Positions 9,245 through 16,161 of a stretch of 64,000 nt of DNA are shown here, piece by piece. The notes beneath the pieces were generated by a model. It did not search any database. It was not told the DNA's origin and saw only the letters and a program-made list of their open reading frames with translations. The stretch covers positions 36,936 through 100,935 of the forward strand of contig NZ_JACXIY010000011.1 in assembly GCF_014705655.1 (NCBI RefSeq), given 5' to 3'. Numbering within the stretch: the stretch's first letter is position 1; each line of letters starts with the position of its first letter. This DNA is from Paenibacillus arenilitoris (GTDB lineage Bacteria; Bacillota; Bacilli; Paenibacillales; Paenibacillaceae). Position numbers and translations under genes: made by a program.

Positions 9245-10585
9245 ATGCCGACGTTGAATCGGGAGCTTGCCAAGCCGATTAGAATCGGCCTTATCGGCCC
9301 CGGGCCAATCGTGGATCAGATGATGCGGGTCATAGAATCGTTCCCTTCCTTCGAGCCCGTGCCGCTCGTGTTCCGCGAGGCGGATGAGGCGCCGGAGCTG
9401 GCGGAGCGGATCGTCCGGGAGGTCGAGGTTATTTTGCTGTCCGATCCGCTCGTTCAGCGCATGGTGAAGGAGCGGATCGGACAGGCGGTGCCGCTCCATC
9501 ACGTTCCGGTAACGGACGCCGGGCTGTACCGGGCGCTCTTCTATGCACAGCGCGCCGGCAGTCTTGCGGGCGGATTGTCCGTGGACACGCTGACGCAGAC
9601 GATGGTCGCGCGGACGCTGAAGGATTTGGGCATGGACGGCGCATCCGCGCTCGTCTACGACGGTCCTTCCTACGCGCAGAAGGACAAGCTGGCCGCCTTT
9701 CACCAGGCCGGCTTCGAATCGGGGCGCAGCACGGTCGCGATTACCGGCCTGGAGTCGGTCGCGAAGGAGCTGGCCGCCCGCGGCGTTCCGCACGAGCGGC
9801 TCGCCCCCTCGGACCAAGACATCGTCGTCTCGCTGGAGCGGGCGCTGCTGTCCACCGAGACGCGCCGCAGCCGGGAGGGACAGATCGTCGTCGGGATGGT
9901 CAACATCGACGACTTCGGGGAGACGGCCATGAAGCGCGGCAACGAGCACGAGGTGCAGAAGCTGAAGCTGGACATCCACCGCAAGGTGCTCGATTACGTC
10001 GAATTGCTCGACGGCTATTTGACGCATCTCGGCGGAGACGAATATTTGTTTTTTACGACGAGGGGGATCTTCGAGCGGGAGACCGGCGGCTACAAGACGA
10101 TCCCGCTGGCCAAGGAGATCAAGGAGGCGTACGGCATTTCCCTCAGCATCGGGATGGGCTTCGGCCGCTCCGCGAGCGACGCCGGGACGAACGCGAGAGC
10201 CTCCCTGCGCAAGGCGAAGGAGGCCGGCGGCAACGCCTGCTTCATCGTGCGGGAGGACGGCACGCTGATCGGCCCGCTTGAGATGGCCGACCCGGTGAAG
10301 AAGGTGCTCTCCTTCACGGACGCGGAGCTGATCAAGCGGGCGGAGGACGCGGGGATGACGAGCGCCTACCTGAGCAAGCTGCTGCACCACCGGGCGAGGT
10401 TCGGCAAGTATGCGTACACGGTGCATGAGCTCGCCTCGCTGCTCGACATTACCGTCCGAAGCGCGCATCGTCTCCTGCTGCTGTGGATCGACAACGGCCT
10501 CGTCGAGGTGGCCGGCATGGAGAAGGTGCCGCGCGGACGGCCTCGGCAGCTGTTCAAGCTGACTTTTTTGGAGAAGAGCCCTTGA
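9245..10585 (+). CDS. Cytoplasmic regulator: effector domain, GGDEF/GTP-cyclohydrolase-III-like domain, winged helix
   Basis: 446 residues, no signal peptide or membrane segment. Residues 10-200 form an alpha/beta domain (IRIGLIGPGPIVDQMM...) reminiscent of the PrpR-type sensor fold. Residues 215-345 look like a nucleotide-cyclase/GTP cyclohydrolase III fold: an MVNIDDFGET strand, then GGDEY at 263-267, then a GISLSIGMGFG strand and DAGTNARASLRKAKEAGG, the usual GGDEF-fold C-terminal helix. Residues about 355-440 form a winged helix (YTVHELASLLDITVRSAHRLL and a GRPRQLF wing). The ATG is 6 bases after GGAGGAATGCA. It stands alone between two terminators and precedes the six-gene operon, so it may control that operon or the importer. 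This is a fold-level assignment only; the ligand is unknown. Confidence 0.6.
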   Translation: MPTLNRELAKPIRIGLIGPGPIVDQMMRVIESFPSFEPVPLVFREADEAPELAERIVREVEVILLSDPLVQRMVKERIGQAVPLHHVPVTDAGLYRALFYAQRAGSLAGGLSVDTLTQTMVARTLKDLGMDGASALVYDGPSYAQKDKLAAFHQAGFESGRSTVAITGLESVAKELAARGVPHERLAPSDQDIVVSLERALLSTETRRSREGQIVVGMVNIDDFGETAMKRGNEHEVQKLKLDIHRKVLDYVELLDGYLTHLGGDEYLFFTTRGIFERETGGYKTIPLAKEIKEAYGISLSIGMGFGRSASDAGTNARASLRKAKEAGGNACFIVREDGTLIGPLEMADPVKKVLSFTDAELIKRAEDAGMTSAYLSKLLHHRARFGKYAYTVHELASLLDITVRSAHRLLLLWIDNGLVEVAGMEKVPRGRPRQLFKLTFLEKSP

Positions 10586-10624
10586 GCGGAAATTGAGCGG
10601 GGGCTCTTCTTCGCATGATGGACA

Positions 10625-10656
10625 GGTCATCCGGATGTTCCGGGTGGCTTTTTTTT
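10625..10656 (+). terminator. Intrinsic terminator after the cyclase-like regulator
   Basis: A 10-bp stem (10625-10634 with 10640-10649, three G-U pairs) and 5-base loop run into eight T residues. A second stem, GAAGAGCCC/GGGCTCTTC, overlaps the gene's stop codon just upstream. Confidence 0.8.
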
Positions 10657-10674
10657 CGTTCAGGTGCTGACGTA

Positions 10675-10854
10675 GTGTCAAAAATTGAAATTAAATGCGA
10701 CTACGAAGAAGGGGTGAGCGGTATAGTTTCAAGAATTGAAATTAAACCGTCAGTAACGGGCGGAGCGTCCCTGATATCCGGCAGTTAGGTTCAAATTTTG
10801 AAATAAACACCATGTTCGGAGGGGGAGAGCTCCTTTTTATTTCAGTTTTTGAAA
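10675..10854 (+). repeat. Four-palindrome element, family 1 copy A (51/62/51 spacing)
   Basis: Four imperfect palindromes of the form GTTTCAAnnnTTGAAA, followed by TTAAA, CTAAT or similar, start at 10675, 10726, 10788 and 10839. Units: GTGTCAAAAATTGAAA, GTTTCAAGAATTGAAA, GGTTCAAATTTTGAAA and ATTTCAGTTTTTGAAA. Start-to-start spacing is 51, 62 and 51 bases. The spacers are GC-rich and do not resemble each other. A second copy with the same spacing lies at 63655-63834. It is intergenic, after a terminator. Confidence 0.9.
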
Positions 10855-10998
10855 CTAATCCGGTTCCCATTTGCTTCATCGCCCAAGTGGCAGTTGATAA
10901 GGGATTGATATATTCATGGCCAACTTCTGAGCTTTGCGGCTTACTGTCGGCTTATCATGCTTGGGAGCATGTAAAACGTTAGGCGGCGAGTGAATCCT

Positions 10999-11074
10999 GC
11001 AAGAGAGGTAACATGCGAGTGAGGTAACGGATGAGTAGTGTAGCTGGCGGCATATGCGAGGGAGGTGACGAATG
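10999..11074 (+). repeat. Three ribosome-site-like direct repeats
   Basis: The pattern GC(A/G)AGnGAGGTnAC followed by ATG occurs at 10999-11015, 11015-11033 and 11056-11074. Each copy looks like a Shine-Dalgarno sequence plus start codon. The first two ATGs open frames of only 5 and 17 codons including the stop. The third opens the 20-codon ORF at 11072. The rest of 10855-11210 shows nothing else except a short hairpin CATGCT/AGCATG near 10958-10973. Confidence 0.55.
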
Positions 11075-11134
11075 GATTTAACGGCCTGCGGGCTGACCTC
11101 CGGCGTTTCGCGGACTCTAATTAAAGACGATTAA
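11072..11134 (+). CDS. Possible 20-residue leader peptide
   Basis: ATG at 11072 is preceded by GGGAGGTGACGA, an excellent ribosome site, and the frame runs 20 codons to TAA. The peptide begins MDLTACGL and ends LIKDD. It lies 76 bases before the six-gene operon, in the position of a leader ORF. It contains no run of one amino acid that would suggest classical attenuation. It could be chance. Confidence 0.3.
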   Translation: MDLTACGLTSGVSRTLIKDD

Positions 11135-11210
11135 AAGATTTGTCTTTATATCCCGTCTCTCGCTATGATGGGGAGGAAGACGTAATCGAATTGGGAGGAG
11201 AGGAAGCAGC

Positions 11211-12227
11211 ATGAACAGCATTGCGGAGCTGGAGGCGAGGCTGGCGGAGCCGTCGGAGCGGCTGATCGCCGATTTGCGGTCGATAGAAGGGGATATTCTC
11301 GTGCTGGGCGTCGGCGGCAAGATGGGGCCGAGTCTGGCGGGACTCGCGGCGAACGCGATCCGGGAAGGCGGCTTGAACAAGCGGGTGATCGGCGTCTCGC
11401 GCTTCACGAACGAGGAGGCGAGGAGGGAGCTTGCGGAAGCGGGGGTCGAGACCGTGTCCTGCGATCTGCTGAACGAAGAAGAGCTTGCGAAGCTGCCTCG
11501 GGCCGAGAACGTCATCTATATGGCGGGCAATAAGTTCGGAACGACGGGGAGGGAGCATTTTACGTGGGCGATGAACGCTTATTTGCCGGGAAGGGTGGCG
11601 GAGAAGTACAAGGATTCGCGTATCGTCGTGTTCTCCTCCGGCAACGTGTACCCGCTGTCCCCGGTTGGCGGCGGAGGGGTGGACGAATCGGTATCGCCCG
11701 AGCCGCTGGGCGAATACGCGCAGTCCTGCCTGGGCCGGGAGCGGGTGTTCGAATATTTTTCTCGCAAAAACGGGACGCCGATGGCGATTTACCGCTTGAA
11801 TTACGCGATCGACCTAAGGTACGGCGTGCTGCTCGAATTAGCCCGTTCCGTCCGCGACGGACGCCCCGTCGATCTGGCGATGGGACACGCGAACGTCATT
11901 TGGCAGGGGGACGCCAACGAAATGGCGCTGCGCTGCTTGACGCAATGCTCGAGCCCGCCGCGGACGATCAACGTCACCGGGCCGGAGACGATGTCGATCC
12001 GGTGGGCGGCGGGGGAGCTGGCCAAGCGGCTTGGACGGGAGGCGCTATTCGCGGGGGAGGAGCAGGAGACGGCGCTGCTCAGCAACGCGTCCAAGTCGCA
12101 CCAGCTGTTCGGCTACCCGCGCGTGTCGCTGCTGCAGATGATCGATTGGGTGGCCGATTGGGTGAAGGCGGACGGTCCGACCTGGAACAAGCCGACGCAC
12201 TTCCAAGAGAGAAAGGGGAAATTTTAA
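11211..12227 (+). CDS. NAD-dependent epimerase/dehydratase family protein with YxxxC in place of YxxxK
   Basis: 338 residues, extended-SDR-like. The N-terminal Rossmann segment VLGVGGKMGPSLAG (31-44) binds NAD(P); VFSSGNVYP near 140-148 matches the Ser/Thr-containing strand. The catalytic site reads Y169-A-Q-S-C173, with cysteine where the family lysine normally stands. The C-terminal half holds a sugar-binding-like domain (PPRTINVTGPETMS). Start ATG 11211 follows GGGAGGAGAGGAAGC. It is the first gene of the operon and is followed without gap by the DapA-type gene. It could be a sugar or sugar-acid epimerase/dehydrogenase acting on the same substrate. If the cysteine is real, the mechanism or function differs from standard epimerases. 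Confidence 0.75.
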   Translation: MNSIAELEARLAEPSERLIADLRSIEGDILVLGVGGKMGPSLAGLAANAIREGGLNKRVIGVSRFTNEEARRELAEAGVETVSCDLLNEEELAKLPRAENVIYMAGNKFGTTGREHFTWAMNAYLPGRVAEKYKDSRIVVFSSGNVYPLSPVGGGGVDESVSPEPLGEYAQSCLGRERVFEYFSRKNGTPMAIYRLNYAIDLRYGVLLELARSVRDGRPVDLAMGHANVIWQGDANEMALRCLTQCSSPPRTINVTGPETMSIRWAAGELAKRLGREALFAGEEQETALLSNASKSHQLFGYPRVSLLQMIDWVADWVKADGPTWNKPTHFQERKGKF

Positions 12228-13301
12228 GTGGGCGGATCGCGCAGAACATTGTCGCCGGCGCTTGCCGAAGCGCTTCATGACGGTCTCGTCATTCCGGCCC
12301 ATCCGCTCGCTCTGGATGCGGACCGCAAGCTGGACGAACGCCGCCAGCGCGCGCTGACGCGCTATTATGCGGCATCCGGCGCGGGTGGCATGGCGGTCGG
12401 CGTGCACTCGACGCAGTTTGAAATTCGCGAACGAGGCGTAGACTTGTATGAGCCGGTGCTGCGGCTTGCGGCGGAGGAGGCGGAGAAGGCGGGGCCGGAC
12501 CGGCCGTTCCTGAAGGTGGCGGGACTGTGCGGGCCGACGGAGCAGGCGCTCGAGGAAGCCGCGATCGCGGCGGGGCTCGGCTACGACGCGGGGCTTCTCA
12601 GCATGGGCGGACTGTCCGGGTGGAGCGAGAAGGACCTGTTGAAGCGGACCGAGGCCGTCGCGGCGTTCATGCCGGTCATCGGCTTCTACCTGCAGCCTTC
12701 CGTCGGAGGACGGACGTTCAGCTTCGAATTCTGGCGCGCCTTCGCCGATATTCCGAACGTCGTCGCGATCAAAATGGCGCCGTTCAACCGCTACCAGACG
12801 CTTGACGTTGCGCGCGCGGTCTGCAGCTCCGGACGCCGGGACGAAATCGCGCTTTATACCGGCAACGACGACAACATCGTCGGCGATCTGCTGACGACTT
12901 ACCGGTTCGCGGTAGACGGCGGCATCGTGGAGAAGCGGATCGTCGGCGGCCTGCTCGGGCATTGGGCGGTCTGGACCCGCAAGGCGGTCGAGCTGCTCGA
13001 GGAGATCAAGCGCTGCCGCGGCGAATCGCATATCCGCCGGGACTGGCTGACCCGGAACGTGGAGACGACGGACGCGAACGCGGCGTTCTTCGATCCCGCG
13101 AACGGCTTCGCGGGCTGCATCCCCGGCATTCACGAGGTGCTGCGCCGGCAGGGACTCCTTGCGGGGACGTGGTGCCTGAACCCGCACGAAGCGCTATCGG
13201 CCGGGCAGGCCGAGGAAATCGACCGCGTCTATCGGGCTTACCCGCATTTGAACGACGACGCATTTGTCAAAGACCATCTGCGGGAGTGGCTTGGCGAATG
13301 A
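12228..13301 (+). CDS. Dihydrodipicolinate synthase family aldolase/lyase
   Basis: 357 residues, TIM-barrel class I aldolase family (DapA/NanA/KDG aldolase). The likely Schiff-base lysine is Lys182 in VVAIKMAPFN, and the partner tyrosine Tyr154 in IGFYLQPS. Both stand where the family has them. The GTG start lies directly after the previous stop codon (TAAGTG), so translation is coupled. The N-terminus (GLVIPAHPLALDADRKLDERRQRAL) and C-terminus are longer than lysine-biosynthetic DapA, and the context is catabolic. The likely reaction is retro-aldol cleavage giving pyruvate or a related 2-oxo/amino acid; the actual substrate is unknown. Confidence 0.82.
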   Translation: MGGSRRTLSPALAEALHDGLVIPAHPLALDADRKLDERRQRALTRYYAASGAGGMAVGVHSTQFEIRERGVDLYEPVLRLAAEEAEKAGPDRPFLKVAGLCGPTEQALEEAAIAAGLGYDAGLLSMGGLSGWSEKDLLKRTEAVAAFMPVIGFYLQPSVGGRTFSFEFWRAFADIPNVVAIKMAPFNRYQTLDVARAVCSSGRRDEIALYTGNDDNIVGDLLTTYRFAVDGGIVEKRIVGGLLGHWAVWTRKAVELLEEIKRCRGESHIRRDWLTRNVETTDANAAFFDPANGFAGCIPGIHEVLRRQGLLAGTWCLNPHEALSAGQAEEIDRVYRAYPHLNDDAFVKDHLREWLGE

Positions 13302-13321
13302 CATAAGGAGGATTTAAGGCC

Positions 13322-14002
13322 GTGCGGTTTAAAGACGTATTTTCCATCATCGGACCGAGCATGGTCGGACCGTCCAGCTCCCATACGGCGGGGGCGCTGC
13401 GGATCGGCCGTACGGCCAGGCGATTGTTCGGGACGCAGCCGGAGGCGGCCGAGATCGTGCTCTACGGCTCGTTCGCGGAGACGTACATGGGACACGGCAC
13501 CGACCTAGCGCTTGCCGCCGGCCTGCTCGACTTCGAGACCGACGACATGCGCATCCGGGACGCGCTGCGGCTGGCGGAATTATCCGGCATGAACGTGACG
13601 TTCGGCAAAGGGAAGGGCCCCTTCGCCCATCCGAACACCGTCCGTCTCACGCTGAGCGGAGGCGGCCGGCAGGATGCCATCGTCGGCGCGTCGATCGGCG
13701 GCGGCAACATCGAGATGACGGACGTGAACGGCTTCGACGTGAAATTCACCGTCCGGACGCCGACGCTCTTCGTCTTCCACGGCGACCGTCCCGGCATCGT
13801 GGCCGAGGTGACGGGTTTGCTCGGACGCGAAGGGGTCAACATCGGCTACATGGACGTCGACCGGAAGAGCCGGCGCGGCGACGCGCTGACCGTCATCGAG
13901 ACCGACGAAGCCGTATCCGCAGCCTTGCAGGATACCATCCGCGGCATGAAGGACGTGACGCGCGTCGGTCTCGTCGATCTTACGGCAGGAGGAGGTGCTT
14001 AA
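13322..14002 (+). CDS. sdaAB: L-serine dehydratase beta subunit
   Basis: 226 residues. Together with the alpha subunit it deaminates L-serine to pyruvate and ammonia. The N-terminal domain carries GPSMVGPSSSHTAGA (13-27), typical of the beta subunit. From about residue 145 an ACT domain (FVFHGDRPGIVAEVTGLLG) follows, which often senses amino acids. GTG start at 13322 with AAGGAGGA eleven bases upstream. The alpha subunit follows with no gap. Its place between a DapA-type aldolase and a deacylase suggests that the operon's pathway releases serine or a similar hydroxy amino acid. Confidence 0.92.
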   Translation: MRFKDVFSIIGPSMVGPSSSHTAGALRIGRTARRLFGTQPEAAEIVLYGSFAETYMGHGTDLALAAGLLDFETDDMRIRDALRLAELSGMNVTFGKGKGPFAHPNTVRLTLSGGGRQDAIVGASIGGGNIEMTDVNGFDVKFTVRTPTLFVFHGDRPGIVAEVTGLLGREGVNIGYMDVDRKSRRGDALTVIETDEAVSAALQDTIRGMKDVTRVGLVDLTAGGGA

Positions 14003-14965
14003 ATGAAATTCAGCCATTTGAACGAGCTCGCGGCATGCTGCCGGGAGGATGGCAAGACGATCGGGCAATTGATGCTCGCGGAGCAGGCGCTCGAATCGGG
14101 CCAGAGCGAAGAGCAGGTATTCCGTCAGATGGCGGACTACTTCGGCGTCATGAAGGAGGCCGTCCGCCGCGGGCTCGACGAGCCCGTCCCGTCGCGAAGC
14201 GGATTGACCGGCGGCGACGCGGTCCGCGTGAAGGAATACATGGAGCGCGGCGACGCCTCCTTGGGGAAGGAGGCGTGCCTGGCGATGGCCTACGCGCTGT
14301 CCGTCTCCGAGGTGAACGCCTCGATGGGCCGGATCGTGGCGACGCCGACGGCCGGGTCGTGCGGCATCATTCCCGGCGCGTTCGTCAGCTCGCAGGAGCG
14401 GTTCGGCTGGGCGGACGACAAGCTCGTCATGGGGCTGTTCGCCGCGGGCGCGATCGGGTACGTCATCGCCAACAACTCCTTCATCTCCGGAGCCGAGGGC
14501 GGCTGCCAGGCCGAGGTCGGCTCCGCCATCGGCATGGCGGCGGGGGCGCTGACCGAGCTGCGCGGGGGGACGCCGGAGCAGGCCGTTCATGCGGTCGGCC
14601 TGGCGCTCAAAAACTCGCTCGGCCTCATCTGCGATCCGGTAGGCGGGCTGGTCGAAATTCCTTGCATCGTCCGCAACGGCTTCGGCGCCGTCACGGCGCT
14701 GGCCGCGGCGGACATGGCGCTTGCCGGCGTCCGCAGCGTCATCCCGTCGGACGAGGTCATCCAGGTTATGCTCGAGGTCGGCGGCGCGATGCCCGACAAG
14801 CACCGGGAGACCGGCATGGGCGGGCTGGCCCAGACGCCGACCGGCAAACGGATCGTTAAGGACCTGTACGGCAAGAAGAAATCGGCGGGCGGCAATGAAA
14901 AAGGACAAGAAAAAGAAAAAGGAAAAGGAAAAGGGGAAACCGAGGGAGAAGGGGGAGCTTCCTGA
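14003..14965 (+). CDS. sdaAA: L-serine dehydratase alpha subunit with charged low-complexity tail
   Basis: 320 residues. The catalytic, iron-sulfur-binding subunit: TPTAGSCGIIPGAF, EGGCQAEVGSAIGMAAG and CDPVGGLVEIPC supply the conserved cysteines around the [4Fe-4S] cluster and the active site. The family body ends with KRIVKDLYGK at about residue 290. About 30 extra residues rich in Lys, Glu and Gly follow, encoded by an almost pure purine stretch (14877-14957). That tail is unusual for the family. The stop overlaps the next start (TGATG). The tail may be a recent in-frame extension caused by repeat slippage. Confidence 0.92.
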   Translation: MKFSHLNELAACCREDGKTIGQLMLAEQALESGQSEEQVFRQMADYFGVMKEAVRRGLDEPVPSRSGLTGGDAVRVKEYMERGDASLGKEACLAMAYALSVSEVNASMGRIVATPTAGSCGIIPGAFVSSQERFGWADDKLVMGLFAAGAIGYVIANNSFISGAEGGCQAEVGSAIGMAAGALTELRGGTPEQAVHAVGLALKNSLGLICDPVGGLVEIPCIVRNGFGAVTALAAADMALAGVRSVIPSDEVIQVMLEVGGAMPDKHRETGMGGLAQTPTGKRIVKDLYGKKKSAGGNEKGQEKEKGKGKGETEGEGGAS

Positions 14966-16161
14966 TGGACTTCATGGAAGAGGGAAAACGGATCGGAGAC
15001 GGGCTGATCCGGTTCCGGCGCGAGCTTCACCGGTACCCGGAGCTGAGCTCGCGGGAATCGGAGACGGCGGCGCGGGTGCTCGGGCAGCTGCGCGAGCTCG
15101 GCATCGAATGCCGGACCGGCGTGGGCGGGCACGGCATCGTGGCCGATCTTCGCGGCGAGGGGCCGGGACCGGTCATCGCGCTGCGGGCCGATATGGACGC
15201 GCTGCCGATTCGGGAGGAGACGGCGCTGGACTTCGCCTCGGAGCGGCCGGGCGTCATGCATGCCTGCGGCCACGACGCGCATACGGCGATGCTGCTCGGC
15301 GCCGCGCGCCTGCTTCAGAGGCGCCGGTTCGCGGGCACGGTGCGGCTCCTCTTCCAGCCGGCCGAAGAGATTAACGCCGGCGCCAAGGCGATGATCGAGG
15401 ACGGCGCGCTGGACGGCGTGGACGAGATTTACGGCCTTCACAACCTGCCGACGTTGTCCGCAGGCAAGGCGGCGACGCGTTGCGGGCCGCTGATGGGCTC
15501 GGTGGACCGGATCGAAATCGCGATCGATGGGCGCGGCGCGCACGGCGCGATTCCCGATCAGGGCGCCGATCCGATCGTTTGCGCGTCCGCCGTCGTCATG
15601 GCGCTGCAGACCGTCGCAAGCCGGGAGGTGTCCCCGTTCGAGCCGGTCGTCGTCACGGTCGGCAGCCTGCGGGCCGGGGAGGCGAACAACGTCATCCCCC
15701 AGCGGGCGGAGCTGACCGGCACCGTTCGCGCATTCAGCGCGGAAGCGAGGGAGACGCTGGCCGGCCGGATCGAGCGCCTCGCGAAGGAGACGGCGAAGGC
15801 CTACCGGTGCCGGGCGGACGTCCGGTACGTCCGTCAGGTGCCCGTGCTCGCTGGCGACGATGCGTGCGTGCGGCATGCGGAAGCCGTCCTGGACGAGGCG
15901 ATCGGAGCGCAGAACCGTGTCCAGGCGGCTCCGACGCTTGCCGGGGAAGATTTCTCCGTCTACCTCGAACGGGTGCCGGGCTGCTTCTTCTGGCTCGGGT
16001 CGGGCCCCTCGACCGGCGCGGAGCGGGCTTACGGGCTTCATCATCCGCGCTATACGCTGAACGAAGCCTGCATTCCGCTGGGGGCGTCCATTCTGGCCGC
16101 GATTGCCTTCGGCCGCTTGAGCGAAGCCGGAGCAGCGACGGGGAGGGGGACAGCGGGATGA
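14965..16161 (+). CDS. M20 family metallo-amidohydrolase (N-acyl amino acid deacylase type)
   Basis: 398 residues, cytoplasmic. The motifs of the HipO/AmaA subfamily are all present: ALRADMDALPI, MHACGHDAHTAMLLG (metal ligands), LLFQPAEE and, near the C-terminus, GEDFSVYLERVPG. The dimerisation domain lies between (DRIEIAIDGRGAHGAIP). It removes an acyl group from an N-acylated amino acid or amino-sugar acid. The ATG overlaps the sdaAA stop and its own stop overlaps the next start, so it is a core part of the operon. It may deliver the free amine used by the aldolase or dehydratase; the true acyl substrate is unknown. Confidence 0.9.
   Translation: MDFMEEGKRIGDGLIRFRRELHRYPELSSRESETAARVLGQLRELGIECRTGVGGHGIVADLRGEGPGPVIALRADMDALPIREETALDFASERPGVMHACGHDAHTAMLLGAARLLQRRRFAGTVRLLFQPAEEINAGAKAMIEDGALDGVDEIYGLHNLPTLSAGKAATRCGPLMGSVDRIEIAIDGRGAHGAIPDQGADPIVCASAVVMALQTVASREVSPFEPVVVTVGSLRAGEANNVIPQRAELTGTVRAFSAEARETLAGRIERLAKETAKAYRCRADVRYVRQVPVLAGDDACVRHAEAVLDEAIGAQNRVQAAPTLAGEDFSVYLERVPGCFFWLGSGPSTGAERAYGLHHPRYTLNEACIPLGASILAAIAFGRLSEAGAATGRGTAG

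Noticed and set aside
8885..10681. 598-codon open frame on the minus strand
   Set aside because: Antisense to the propeller tail and the cyclase-like regulator, both of which have clear motifs; no ribosome site.
10675..10854. CRISPR-like array (20-bp repeats, 30-43 bp spacers)
   Set aside because: Units are degenerate, only four occur, spacing is irregular but identical at a second locus, the repeat is a simple palindrome, and no cas genes are present.
15480..16157. N-terminal extension of the Gfo/Idh protein
   Set aside because: The upstream part is a Gly/Arg-rich shadow of the M20 gene; homology and coupling start at ATG 16158.
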